64,000 nucleotides of DNA from GCA-003244245 sp035276605 (GTDB lineage Bacteria; Actinomycetota; Actinomycetes; Mycobacteriales; Pseudonocardiaceae), in NCBI GenBank assembly GCA_035276605.1, contig DATELN010000126.1, positions 1 to 64,000 of the forward strand. Direction: 5' to 3'. Made by a program: the position numbers and the translations under genes. Positions 17,945 to 27,004 of this stretch are shown piece after piece (position 1 is the stretch's first letter; every line of letters begins with the position of its first letter). The notes under the pieces were generated by a model. That model was not told the origin of the DNA, made no database searches, and was given only the letters and a program-made list of their open reading frames with translations.

Positions 17945-18829
17945 ATGTCCACGAGCCTTGAGTGCCGTCTGCTGTGCGCGAGTGTGACAACGTATTCGGT
18001 CCTCAACGACGGCCCGATCGTCCCGCCGCCGCCACCGTATTTCGATGCGGCGCAATTCGTCGATGACCCCCCGGTGGGATTTGTTGGCGGAATTGAGGCA
18101 ATCAACGCCTGCCTGGTCGGCACGACGATCGACGGCGTGGTACTTGCCTTCCGCGGGACGTTGCCGCCAACCAGCCCCGATTACGAGCAGACCACGCGCG
18201 ACTGGATCAACGACTTGGACGCCGAGCTAGTGCGTGGCAATGGCGTGCCGGGCCTCGTGCACGCCGGGTTTTGGGGATCTCTGGGCAGCCTGTGGGCCGC
18301 AGTCGTGCCGGAGGTGCAAAAACGGCTCACGAAAAACGCGCCGAACTCCCAGCTTTTCATCACTGGACACAGCAAGGGCGGGGCGATGGCCAACCTCGCA
18401 GCGATGCGTTTGTTGATCGAGCGAGGAGTGGAGGCAAAGGTCTACACCTATGCCGGGCCCCATCCGGGGAACGAGGACTTCGCGGCTGCCTACAACCAGC
18501 ACGTCGATGGCGTCCGCTATGAATACGCCGATGATATCGTGCCGCTCTTGCCGCCGAGCCTCGCGTTTCGTGAGATGTTCGAACACGTGCCGTTCATGGT
18601 GCCTTATCTGCACCGGTTCGACCTCGATTACTCCGCGGTCGGTACGCTACGTTACATCACGAAGGCGGGAAATGTGGTTCCCGCTTCGCCGATGCTGCCC
18701 TTCCAGCGTTACCTGAGCCTGGCCGAGTTGATCGTCACCAGCCGATTTGCGGAAATCGTCGAAGATCACAGTAGTGAGTGTGGAGCAGGATACATGACGG
18801 CTGTATGCCCGCATGATGTCTGCGCATGA
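17945..18829 (+). CDS. Class 3 (fungal-type) lipase family protein
   Basis: The ATG at 17945 follows GGAGGG and gives 294 residues. The alpha/beta hydrolase nucleophile elbow is FITGHSKGGAMANLAA (Ser in GHSKG), with the candidate catalytic Asp in EYADDIVPLLPP and a His further on (YLHRFDLDYS or VEDHSSE). VVLAFRGT before it is typical of Lipase_3. There is no signal peptide, so it should be intracellular or exported by another route. It acts on ester bonds; the substrate is unknown. It starts about 150 bases after tRNA-Gln and has no partner gene on its strand. Confidence 0.8.
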   Translation: MSTSLECRLLCASVTTYSVLNDGPIVPPPPPYFDAAQFVDDPPVGFVGGIEAINACLVGTTIDGVVLAFRGTLPPTSPDYEQTTRDWINDLDAELVRGNGVPGLVHAGFWGSLGSLWAAVVPEVQKRLTKNAPNSQLFITGHSKGGAMANLAAMRLLIERGVEAKVYTYAGPHPGNEDFAAAYNQHVDGVRYEYADDIVPLLPPSLAFREMFEHVPFMVPYLHRFDLDYSAVGTLRYITKAGNVVPASPMLPFQRYLSLAELIVTSRFAEIVEDHSSECGAGYMTAVCPHDVCA

Positions 18830-18868
18830 CAGCGCAAACAAAGGACTCGCTGTCAGGTCGCCACCGCC

Positions 18869-19099
18869 TCAGTCGTCCGATGGACGAGGTGCTCCCACCC
18901 GATACTCCCACGGTTTGTTACCACAGCGAGGGCATACCCTCCGCACATCCCGGTTCGACCACCACGTCGTGGTACGTAAATATCCTGCGCCGCGACACCG
19001 CTTACAACCTTTCTGTGGCCACCAATAAACACGACCCAGGTGCCAAATACCCCACACCACGACCGCCAGCCACAGGGCCTGCGAAATAAGATCGCTCAT
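18869..19099 (-). CDS. Small membrane protein with DnaJ-like zinc ribbon
   Basis: The ATG ending at 19099 has GAAAGGG upstream and gives 76 residues. A single hydrophobic helix (ALWLAVVVWGIWHLGRVYWW) is followed by CKRCRGAGY and CPRCG, the CxxCxGxG and CxxC halves of a DnaJ-type zinc ribbon. Similar one-helix zinc-ribbon proteins occur in actinomycetes without known function. It is convergent with the lipase, 39 bases apart. Confidence 0.6.
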   Translation of the reverse strand: MSDLISQALWLAVVVWGIWHLGRVYWWPQKGCKRCRGAGYLRTTTWWSNRDVRRVCPRCGNKPWEYRVGAPRPSDD

Positions 19100-19558
19100 T
19101 CTGGACAACCCTTTCCCCGCCCACCATCCGTCCGCTGCGACCACAGTTACAGATCGATTGGTCGTAGTAGCTCACCGAGCATGATGGGCGCCCCTATCCA
19201 TGCTTTCGCTAAATCGGCCCTGAATCCAGTCATTCCTTAAGCTTGTGATTTCAGGTATTGGCATGCCGCATACCGCCGTTGGTAGCGGGCTTTCCAGCTC
19301 GTACACCCCTCGACTCCACGAGCGGACTAGCTACTGAAACCGACTGTAATGGGCCGCGGCAAACAGGCATAGCTTTTTAGCCCACTTGGACCATCTTGAA
19401 CAACAACGACACAAGGAAGTGATTGGTTGACAACGCAGCGTGGTCACCGCGCTAAGGACGATCAATAGAGCTTTTCCTTATCGCGACCAGGTGATTACGT
19501 ACCGTGCGCCGAGGCACGATTGCGAAGATTGGCCCGGCATGTTCTGTTCGCGAAATTT
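19100..19558. other. Intergenic stretch, no gene seen
   Basis: This 459-base stretch between the zinc-ribbon gene and the 3' end of the STAND NTPase gene is AT-richer than its neighbours and has frequent stops in all frames. I see no tRNA, insertion-sequence end or clear terminator. It is likely to hold the zinc-ribbon gene promoter and possibly decayed sequence. Confidence 0.5.
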
Positions 19559-22168
19559 CTATAGAGTTCTATATCCCGCTTTGGATAACAGGTCGGCCAG
19601 GGCATGCTCAGCGGTGGCCCGGTCGGGGCACACCGTCGCCACAAGATTGCCGAAGCAGACGCTGTTATCGGCATCGACCACGCGAATGATCCCGGGCAGG
19701 GTCGTAGGAAGTCTCGACGCATTCGGACCGGAACTATCGCCGCGCAGCTCGGCGGCGAGCATCCCGAGCGTCCTGGTGAGTTCTCGCGGATTGCCGCTCA
19801 GGTGGTTGAGCAGCACTGCCGCGAGGCGGTGGGCACGTTGCTCGACGGGGTTTCCAGCGGCACGAGACAGGTAGTTGGCGAGGTTGTGGTGCGCCGTGGA
19901 GATCTCCCGGGAATTGTGGTGGAGGTACCAGAGGTGCAACGAGGTGCGCTGGAGGTCCACAGCCTTCTTCGGGTGGTGACGCTTGTCTGTCAGGTCAGCG
20001 CGGGCACCGTAGACAGCTGCCAGCTGGGTGATGTCCCGGGCGGTGGCGACAATGTCCTGGCAGTCACGCAATAGCTGGTCAGCGTCGGCAGCCCGGCCGA
20101 GGTGGAACAGCGGCAGGTAGTCGTGGCACCGGCTACCGGCGATCTCCGAGGTACTAGACCCGCGGCGCTGCTTGGTTTTCACCACCTCGTCGTTGAGGTC
20201 GAGCGCTTCATCCCAGCGCTCCAAGGCCAGTGCGGACAAGCGGCCGATATCAAGAACGCACTCGCGAATGTTCCATGGGTTCACCCGGTCGTTGGAGGCA
20301 CGTTCGTCGGGCAGGTCGGCCATCTGGGCGCGCAGCGCGGGTAAGTCCAAAAGGACCTGCTCGTGGCGGCCGAGCAGGTTGAGAATCTGCAGCCGCCGCC
20401 CGTAATCGCTGAGTCGGGTCCAGTGCCCGAACCCGGCCTGGGTAGTGTGCTCAATCTTCTGATTGGCCATCGCGAGAGCGTCAGAAAGCCTGCCTTGGTC
20501 GCGCAGCAGGGTGACCAGTTCCCCGGCGGTGGTGGAGGCGACTTGGTAATCGCCGTCGGACGTGGCTTGGTGGTAGGCGCGGCGCAGGAATATTTCGGCC
20601 TCGCCGGGGTCCACCTTCCGCAGCGCGGCACCGAGTACGACCAGGTCCTTGACAGCGCCGGTGGCCTCGGTGATGCGCCGCAACGGCGGTATGGCAGCAA
20701 GCGCGGTGACCGGCGAGTAGCCATCCCGGATCAGCGCGCGTTCGAGGAGGCAGCTGGCCCCGTCCCAGTCGCACTGGCGCAAGAGGTAGCGGGCCGCAGC
20801 CAGGCTGGCCTCCACGCCGGCCTTCTGCGGAGTGCTCTGCCAACCACCGACCACAGCGGTCCACCAGGCGGCAAGTTGCCCGTCGACGGCGGCAATGACC
20901 GGCTCCGGGGTCACTGCGTGGACGACCTCGGCGACACCGGGGTGGATCCGGTAGTGCACCTGATCGGTGGCGAGCAGTGCGGCGCTGATCAACGGACCGA
21001 CTGTCGAGGCAACCGGCGGGGGCTCACCAGGCTGGTCCAAGCGCCGCCACAGGGCAGGCCAGTTCGCCTCGATGACAGCCGGGTCCCGGTCGGCTTCTTC
21101 CATCCGGCACAGGGCTTGCAGCAGCAGCCGTGCCGGGGCGGGCGCTGTCGCGGCAATAGTGTTGATCCACGTGGCGAAGATCTGCCGCAATTGCTCGGCG
21201 TCCAGCCCGGTGCTGCCCTTGTTCACGAACGCGGCCAGGGGCGCTGCCCCATCCACCGCTGTTTCGATCTCTGTCAGCTGGTAGGCCAGCCGAGCCGGGT
21301 CGGTTGCGGCCGCGTTCGAGAATTCCAGCAGCTGGGGATGACCTTGGGTCAGGGTAAGCAGGCAGCGGGCCAGCGCCACGCTGTGCAGCAACGCGCGCAG
21401 ACTTGGCAGCTCAGCAACTAGCAGCAGGGACTCGTCCCGGGACAGCGCGTGCACCGGCCGGATCAGCACGGCGTCAGCGCTAAGCTCCGCCGGCACGACT
21501 CGGCTGGTCAAGATCACCCGCGACGGCCCGGCGTGGCCGGTGAACGCGCCGATCAGCAGCGCCCAGCGCGGATCGCACCACTGGCCATCTGGGCTGAGCA
21601 AGGTTTCGAGATTGTCCAGGACGAGCAGCACGCCCGCGTCGCCGAACACGGTGGCGAGGGCGGACAGGGACTTCGCCAGGGTCGCTTCGGTGGCGATCTT
21701 GTCCACCATCGTGAACCCGTGCTTGCCCAGTTGCGTGTCCAACTCTAGGGCCAACAGGCGCAGCGCATCGCCGGAACGGTCCGGATCGGTGGGCGCAGAC
21801 CAGAACGCCGATGCGCCGAAGGCGTCCCGATGACGGTAGGCCAGCTCGACCGCGCAGCTGGTCTTGCCCGTACCCGCCGTCCCGTAAAACAACACCGCGG
21901 TACGCCCAGACGCCGGGTCCAACGCGGCGCTGGCCGCAGCCATCGGCACAGCGCGACCGACAAACCGGGTGGACTGTGCCGGGAACCCGGCCATCGTCTC
22001 ACCAGTAGTCTCGTAGGCCGGCTTCCCGGTCGGAGGCGCCGGGGTCAGCCCAACCGAAGCGGCCTTTGGCCTGTTTAACCTAATTATCCGTCCCAGGAAT
22101 AGCGAAAGCAGGATCGATATCAGAATCCACGCGAGAATTCCGAGCCCAATCACCGCGATCGCCGTCAC
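19559..22168 (-). CDS. Membrane-anchored STAND (NB-ARC-like) NTPase with helical-repeat C-terminus
   Basis: The 869-residue protein starts at GTG with GGAGG upstream. Residues 5-28 form a membrane helix, then a 35-residue linker leads to FVGR (69-72). The P-loop is GTAGTGKT (96-103), Walker B is VLLVLDNLETLL (about 180-191), and ILTSRVVPAE is the sensor segment. From about residue 440 the chain is Ala/Leu-rich helical repeats of tetratricopeptide type (LRRAYHQATSDGDYQVASTT and similar). STAND proteins act as signal-triggered switches in regulation and in anti-phage defence. The N-terminal membrane helix instead of an enzyme or DNA-binding domain is unusual. The function is unknown. Confidence 0.8.
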   Translation of the reverse strand: MTAIAVIGLGILAWILISILLSLFLGRIIRLNRPKAASVGLTPAPPTGKPAYETTGETMAGFPAQSTRFVGRAVPMAAASAALDPASGRTAVLFYGTAGTGKTSCAVELAYRHRDAFGASAFWSAPTDPDRSGDALRLLALELDTQLGKHGFTMVDKIATEATLAKSLSALATVFGDAGVLLVLDNLETLLSPDGQWCDPRWALLIGAFTGHAGPSRVILTSRVVPAELSADAVLIRPVHALSRDESLLLVAELPSLRALLHSVALARCLLTLTQGHPQLLEFSNAAATDPARLAYQLTEIETAVDGAAPLAAFVNKGSTGLDAEQLRQIFATWINTIAATAPAPARLLLQALCRMEEADRDPAVIEANWPALWRRLDQPGEPPPVASTVGPLISAALLATDQVHYRIHPGVAEVVHAVTPEPVIAAVDGQLAAWWTAVVGGWQSTPQKAGVEASLAAARYLLRQCDWDGASCLLERALIRDGYSPVTALAAIPPLRRITEATGAVKDLVVLGAALRKVDPGEAEIFLRRAYHQATSDGDYQVASTTAGELVTLLRDQGRLSDALAMANQKIEHTTQAGFGHWTRLSDYGRRLQILNLLGRHEQVLLDLPALRAQMADLPDERASNDRVNPWNIRECVLDIGRLSALALERWDEALDLNDEVVKTKQRRGSSTSEIAGSRCHDYLPLFHLGRAADADQLLRDCQDIVATARDITQLAAVYGARADLTDKRHHPKKAVDLQRTSLHLWYLHHNSREISTAHHNLANYLSRAAGNPVEQRAHRLAAVLLNHLSGNPRELTRTLGMLAAELRGDSSGPNASRLPTTLPGIIRVVDADNSVCFGNLVATVCPDRATAEHALADLLSKAGYRTL

Positions 22169-22367
22169 CGAGCCTCCGATCTGGCGAGCCTTACCTTAGT
22201 CGTCAGGTAAGCCGCATGTCGAAGTTACCCAAAACTACTGCATAAAGAACAATCGCTAACTGATCGCCAGGCGTGACGAGGGCATGGACTGATCACTCGA
22301 ATAGCCTAAATGCAAACTCGACGTGCGCCGTCGAGTTCACGACAAGGTCCTAGGCGTGCAGCCTGGC

Positions 22368-22868
22368 TCAGGGTGGGGTGGGCACGGTGAACAGTTCCGC
22401 TGCGCCGGGCGCCATGGTCAGGGCTACCAGAGCGGCGGCGATGCGGTGCAGCGGCAGCACGGCAGCGACGCACCCGGTGGCGATGACACTGGAAGGCATG
22501 CCGGCGGCGCGGGCGGTAGCGGGATCCTAAGCAAGAACGCGGCGCTGCTGAGCAGGGCACCACCCCCATTGAGGGCATCAGCGTCGATGATGCTGAGCCT
22601 GCGTGTCTCGTCGACGGTCGCAGTGGCGCCGCCCGGGATCACCGTCACGCCCGGCGCGTCGACGCTGGCCCAGGCGGGCCGTCCAGACAGGCAGCCTCGT
22701 GAACCGTTGCAGCAAGCAGGACAAGTGATCCGGTTGCTCGCTACGGCGGCCGTGTTGCACCACCAACAGCGGCACCGAGAAGGCGGCCGGTAGCTCGGTC
22801 AGGATCGAGGAGACCGCGCTCAACCCGCCGAGCGAGGCAACCATCACGACAAGGTCAAAGTGAATCAT
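22368..22868 (-). pseudogene. CheB-like methylesterase domain protein, decayed
   Basis: From an ATG ending at 22868 one frame gives VVMVASLGGLSAVSSILTEL and LLVVQHGRRSEQPDHL, the start of a CheB methylesterase domain. The reading then moves to a second frame for VIPGGATATVDETRRLSIID, and to another for DPATARAAGMPSSVIATGC and LPLHRIAAALVALTM, ending at a TGA at 22368. The central stretch, with the second half of the active site, is missing. So at least one frameshift and an internal deletion have destroyed it. CheB enzymes demethylate chemoreceptors or act in two-component hybrids. Confidence 0.8.
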
Positions 22869-22988
22869 CTCGCGGCTCGGCCCGGTCACTGACGCGGCGA
22901 CCACGGTACCTGTTTGTGTCCGCTACCGGACATAGGCACGGTCTCAACTGGGTATTCCAGCAAGGAGATTCCCAACGATGGGCAAACT

Positions 22989-23519
22989 ATGAACACGGAC
23001 ATTTTCGGCGTAACGCCATCCTCGCCAACTTGTTCGAATCGGAGTTCGATCGCATACGTCACCGGTGGAGCTGGTCGACACCGAGATTCGCCAGCAGGTC
23101 TACCAGCCCGGCCAGCCGATTACCGAGGTCTTCTTCCCCTGTCGTCGGTCTTTTCCTGGTAGCGGTGGCTGACGAAAAGGAAGTAGTGGTCGAGATCGCC
23201 ACGGTCGGTTGGAAAGGCATGGTCGGCCTGCCGTTGTTTCTCGGCGTCGGCAGCAGTCCACACGCCGCGTTCTGCCAGATCCCCGGGCCGGCTGCCCGGC
23301 TTGGCGCCGACGACCTGCGCCGTGCCTTGACTGCCGATGGCGCGCTGCACCGTGCACCGGCCAACAGTCTCGGAGATCGCTGGCCGGCTGCAGGCGGCCG
23401 GCCTGGTCCGCTATACCCGTGGCATTATCACCGTCGCCGACCGGAGCGGCCTCGAACGCATCACCTGTGACTGCTACCGGATTGTCAATGCCGAGTTCGA
23501 CCGCCTCTATGACGACTGA
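22989..23519 (+). pseudogene. Crp/Fnr family transcription regulator, decayed
   Basis: Pieces of a cyclic-nucleotide-binding-fold regulator lie in three frames: NAILANLFESEFDRI, then a shifted VYQPGQPITEVFFPLSSVF, then VVVEIATVGWKGMVGLPLFL and CQIPGPAARLGADDLRRAL. Translation then jumps from the first part of the hinge helix straight to the recognition helix PTVSEIAGRLQAAGLVRYTRG in another frame. About 50 residues, including the long dimer helix and the start of the winged helix, are absent. Two or more frame changes plus a deletion make it non-functional. The start position is approximate. Confidence 0.8.
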
Positions 23520-23653
23520 AGAACCCGCAGCGCAACGGCCAGATGGCTACCAGTTGAACAACGAATTGCCACGGCATCGGCCCGCCGCGCGTCGCGCCCC
23601 GTAGGATCCGGCCTGTTACGGCTGCACGACATCATGAGGGAAGGACACTGGCG

Positions 23654-25114
23654 ATGCTCCCAGACGGGAGCCTCACGACAGCGATCGTGCTGGCCGCCGG
23701 TGAAGGCACCCGGATGCACTCGGCGATCCCCAAGGTGCTGCACCCGCTGGCCGGCCGGACCCTGGTGGAACACGCTGTTCGAGCCGCCGCTGGGCTCGAC
23801 CCCGAGCACCTGGTTGTGGTGATCGGTCACGGTCGAGACGCGGTGGATACCCACTTACGCACGGTCGCGGCCGCCCTGGGACGCCAGTTGCGCGCCGCGG
23901 TACAGGCCGAGCAGCACGGCACCGGGCACGCGGTTCGTACCGCGTTGGACATCTTGCCGGCCGAGCTGTCCGGCACCGTACTGGTCAGCTACGGCGACGT
24001 GCCGCTGCTGGATACCGCCACGCTGGCCGAGCTGCTCACCGAGCATCACCGCGCCGGGCACGCGGTCACCGTCCTGTCCGCGCTGGTGGACGACCCCACC
24101 GGGTACGGCCGAGTACTGCGGGACTGTTCCGGCGGGGTGTCGGGGATCGTCGAACACCGCGACGCCACCACGGCCCAGCGGACCATCCGTGAGATCAATT
24201 CTGGAGTGTTTGCCTTCGACGCCACGGTGTTGCGCGACGCCCTGGGTCAGCTGCGCCCGTCCAATAGTCAAGGTGAGCTGTACCTGACTGACGTGCTGGG
24301 CCTGGTCCGCGACAAGGGGCTGCCGGTCGGCGCGCACCCGTGCTCCGATCCGTGGCTGGTGGCCGGGGTGAACGACCGGGTGCAGCTCGCCGCGGTGGGC
24401 GCAGAGCTCAATCGTCGGTTGCTGACGCACTGGATGCGCGCCGGGGTCACCGTCATTGATCCGGCCTCGGTGTGGCTGGACACCGACGTCCAGCTGTCCC
24501 CTGACGTGCTGCTGCATCCCGGGGTTCAGCTGCACGCGGGCACCGTGGTCGGTCCGGGGGCGGTGATCGGGCCGGACTCGACACTGTCGGGCTGCACCAT
24601 CGGCGCAGCGGCCACGGTGGTGCGGACTCATGCCGTCGGCGCGGTCGTCGCCGAGGGCGCCCAGATCGGCCCGTTCGCCTACCTTCGGCCGGGCAGCCGG
24701 GTCGGCGAGCGGGCCAAGGTCGGCACCTTCGTGGAGACGAAGAACGCCGAGTTGGGGCCGGGTGCGAAGGTGCCGCATCTGAGCTACGTCGGGGACGCGA
24801 CGATAGGTGAGGGAACCAACATCGGCGCGGCTACCGTGTTCGTCAACTACGACGGCGTGGCCAAGCACCGGACGTCCGTGGGTGCCCATGCCCGGACCGG
24901 CGCGGACAATATGTTCGTCGCGCCGGTGACCATCGGTGACGGCGCGTACACCGCGGCCGGCTCGGTCATCACGCAAGATGTGCCGCCGGGCGCGCTGGCA
25001 GTGGCCCGCAGCCGGCAACGAAATATCGAAGGCTGGGTGAGCCGGCGCCGCCCGGGCACCCTGGCAGCGCGCGCAGCACAGCAAGCCGGCGGCGAGACAA
25101 CGCGGCAGGAGTGA
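23654..25114 (+). CDS. glmU: Bifunctional GlmU: UDP-GlcNAc pyrophosphorylase / glucosamine-1-P acetyltransferase
   Basis: The 486-residue protein has the N-terminal uridyltransferase signature LAAGEGTRMHSAIPKVLHPL and GHAVRTALDIL, and the C-terminal left-handed beta helix with RPGSRVGERAKVGTFVETKN, YVGDATIGEGTNIGAATVF and NYDGVAKHRT. It makes UDP-GlcNAc in the cytoplasm for peptidoglycan and for the polysaccharide genes to the left. GAGGGAAGGA precedes the ATG. It overlaps or nearly touches prs, matching the conserved actinobacterial order. Confidence 0.97.
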   Translation: MLPDGSLTTAIVLAAGEGTRMHSAIPKVLHPLAGRTLVEHAVRAAAGLDPEHLVVVIGHGRDAVDTHLRTVAAALGRQLRAAVQAEQHGTGHAVRTALDILPAELSGTVLVSYGDVPLLDTATLAELLTEHHRAGHAVTVLSALVDDPTGYGRVLRDCSGGVSGIVEHRDATTAQRTIREINSGVFAFDATVLRDALGQLRPSNSQGELYLTDVLGLVRDKGLPVGAHPCSDPWLVAGVNDRVQLAAVGAELNRRLLTHWMRAGVTVIDPASVWLDTDVQLSPDVLLHPGVQLHAGTVVGPGAVIGPDSTLSGCTIGAAATVVRTHAVGAVVAEGAQIGPFAYLRPGSRVGERAKVGTFVETKNAELGPGAKVPHLSYVGDATIGEGTNIGAATVFVNYDGVAKHRTSVGAHARTGADNMFVAPVTIGDGAYTAAGSVITQDVPPGALAVARSRQRNIEGWVSRRRPGTLAARAAQQAGGETTRQE

Positions 25115-25116
25115 TC

Positions 25117-26103
25117 ATGAGCTTTTCCACCATGTCAGCAATCCCGAAGAAGAGCCTGATGCTGCTGTCCGGGCGCTTCCACCCCGAGCTGGTCGAGGAG
25201 GTGGCCAAGCACCTCGACGTCGCCGTCACCCCGCAGTCGGCCTACTCCTTTGCTAACGGTGAGATCTTCGTGCGGTTCGAGGAGTCGGTCCGCGGCTGTG
25301 ACGCGTTTGTCATGCAGGCGCACACCGCCCCAATCAACGACGCGATCATGGAGCAGCTGATCATGGTGGACGCGCTCAAGCGGGCGTCGGCCAAACGGAT
25401 CACCGCCGTGATGCCGTTCTGGGGGTACAGCCGCCAGGACAAGAAACACCGCGGGCGCGAGCCCATCTCCGCTCGGCTGATCGCGGACATGTTCAAGGTC
25501 GCCGGCGCTAACCGGATCATGACGGTGGATTTGCACACGTCGCAGGTGCAGGGCTTCTTCGATGGCCCGGTGGACCATCTGTTCGCGCTGCCGGTGCTTG
25601 CTAGCCACATCAAGCAGACCTACGCCGACCGGGCGCTGGCGGTGGTATCGCCCGACTCCGGCCGGGTGCGGCTGGCCGAACGCTGGGCCAACACCCTCGG
25701 CGGTACCCCGCTGGCGTTCATCCACAAGACCCGCGACACCAGCCGGCCCAACCAGGCGGTGGCCAACCGGGTGGTCGGCGACGTCGACGGCCGGCTGTGC
25801 GTGGTGATCGACGACATGATCGACACCGGCGGGACGGTGACCAGCACCGTGGCGGCGCTGCACGATGCGGGGGCGGCCGATGTGGTCATCGCGGCCACCC
25901 ATGGTGTGCTGTCCGACCCGGCGACCAAGCGGCTGTCCAGCTGCGGTGCCCGGGAGGTCATTCTCACCAACACGCTGCCCATCCCGGACGAGAAGCGGTT
26001 CCCGGGAATGACGGTGCTGTCCATCGCACCGCTGCTGGCCCGCGCGATCCACGAGGTCTTCGACGACGGCTCTGTCACCAGCCTCTTCGACGGCAACGCC
26101 TAG
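25117..26103 (+). CDS. prs: Ribose-phosphate pyrophosphokinase (PRPP synthetase)
   Basis: The ATG at 25117 is preferred because GGCAGGAG lies 5 bases upstream; a GTG six bases earlier overlaps the glmU stop. The 328-residue enzyme makes PRPP from ribose-5-phosphate and ATP. FARFEESVRG-type flexible loop equivalents, PFWGYSRQDKKHRGREPISA and the PRPP loop VVIDDMIDTGGTVTS are all present. It is co-transcribed with glmU. Confidence 0.96.
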   Translation: MSFSTMSAIPKKSLMLLSGRFHPELVEEVAKHLDVAVTPQSAYSFANGEIFVRFEESVRGCDAFVMQAHTAPINDAIMEQLIMVDALKRASAKRITAVMPFWGYSRQDKKHRGREPISARLIADMFKVAGANRIMTVDLHTSQVQGFFDGPVDHLFALPVLASHIKQTYADRALAVVSPDSGRVRLAERWANTLGGTPLAFIHKTRDTSRPNQAVANRVVGDVDGRLCVVIDDMIDTGGTVTSTVAALHDAGAADVVIAATHGVLSDPATKRLSSCGAREVILTNTLPIPDEKRFPGMTVLSIAPLLARAIHEVFDDGSVTSLFDGNA

Positions 26104-26124
26104 CTCGCCTACTTTCTCCCCTCC

Positions 26125-26158
26125 CCGGCGTGTCGCTCCCCCCGTGCCCGGTGTGTCC
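26125..26158 (-). repeat. CGCGACAC intergenic repeat, copy 2 (inverted)
   Basis: On the minus strand this reads GGACACACCGGGCACGG, then AGCGACACGCCGG, the same two-unit layout as the copies at 7645 and 27617. It begins 21 bases after the prs stop and may serve as a transcription end, although no strong hairpin forms. Confidence 0.55.
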
Positions 26159-26192
26159 GGCCCTGGTGCCCAGCCGGTGAACGCGGACTGCC

Positions 26193-26362
26193 TATACTCC
26201 ATGGGTTGCCTCGGCGAGGGAGAGCCCGGCGCTCTTCGTGATCGACGCGGCGGTCTCGCGTTCAGCGTGCCCGTGCCCGATCGTGAGTGCGTCACTCCCC
26301 GCCGCTGAACCGGCGTCCCGCCTTACCGGGCGTTGCGCCTTGCATTCGTTAAGGAGTCCATC
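26193..26362 (+). promoter_or_regulatory. rplY promoter -10 and structured leader
   Basis: TATACT at 26193-26198 is a near-consensus -10 hexamer; no good -35 is seen. Transcription from about 26205 would give a leader near 160 bases. It contains CCTCGGCGAGG and a GAGAGC/GCTCTT hairpin, then further G/C-rich pairs before AAGGAG at 26351. Ribosomal protein genes often control themselves through such leaders. The start site is predicted, not shown. Confidence 0.45.
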
Positions 26363-26983
26363 GTGTCCGAGGTCCGCTTGGCCGCCGAGCCGCGCACCGA
26401 GTTCGGCAAGGGCGCCGCCCGTCGCACCCGGCGGGCCGGCAAGATTCCCGCGGTGCTCTACGGGCACGGCAGCGATCCACAGCACCTCGCGCTGCCCGCC
26501 TTGGAGTTCGCCCGGGTAGTACGTGAACAGGGCAGCAACGCCGTGCTCAGCCTGGATCTGGGCGGGGCACCGCAACTCGCGCTGACCAAGACCGTCACCG
26601 TGCATCCCATCCGTCGCTACATCGAGCACGTCGATCTGCTCATCATCCGGCGCGGCGAAAAGGTCGTGGTAGACGTCCACGTCGTCGTCACCGGCGACGC
26701 ATCGCCGGGCACACTGGTCACCCAGGAGCTGACGAATCTCCAGGTCGAGGCCGACGCGCTGGCGATCCCTGACGAGATCGAGGTATCCGTGCAGGACGCC
26801 GAGGTGGGCACCCGGGTACTGGCCGGCGAGATCGCACTGCCGCCGGGTGTCACACTGCGGACCGATCAGGATCAGCTCATCGTCAACGTTGTCGCCGCGC
26901 CCAGCGGTGAAGAGCTTGAGACTGAGGGTGCCGAGGAGGAAGAGGCGGCACCGGTTACCGGGTCTTCCGCCGAGGCGTCCTGA
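26363..26983 (+). CDS. rplY: 50S ribosomal protein L25/general stress protein Ctc
   Basis: The GTG at 26363 with AAGGAG upstream gives 206 residues. The N-terminal 5S rRNA-binding domain shows RLAAEPRTEFGKGAARRTRR, AVLYGHG and HPIRRYIEHVDLL. A TL5-type C-terminal beta domain (EVSVQDAEVGTRVLAGEIAL) and an acidic tail rich in Glu follow. It is the long Ctc/TL5 form, usual in actinobacteria. It lies 21 bases before pth. Confidence 0.95.
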   Translation: MSEVRLAAEPRTEFGKGAARRTRRAGKIPAVLYGHGSDPQHLALPALEFARVVREQGSNAVLSLDLGGAPQLALTKTVTVHPIRRYIEHVDLLIIRRGEKVVVDVHVVVTGDASPGTLVTQELTNLQVEADALAIPDEIEVSVQDAEVGTRVLAGEIALPPGVTLRTDQDQLIVNVVAAPSGEELETEGAEEEEAAPVTGSSAEAS

Positions 26984-27004
26984 GGCCAGACCTTCGATTC
27001 GGCC

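Noticed and set aside
19100..19558. Possible small RNA gene in the AT-richer gap
   Set aside because: No promoter-terminator pair or stable structure could be supported, so it is listed only as intergenic.
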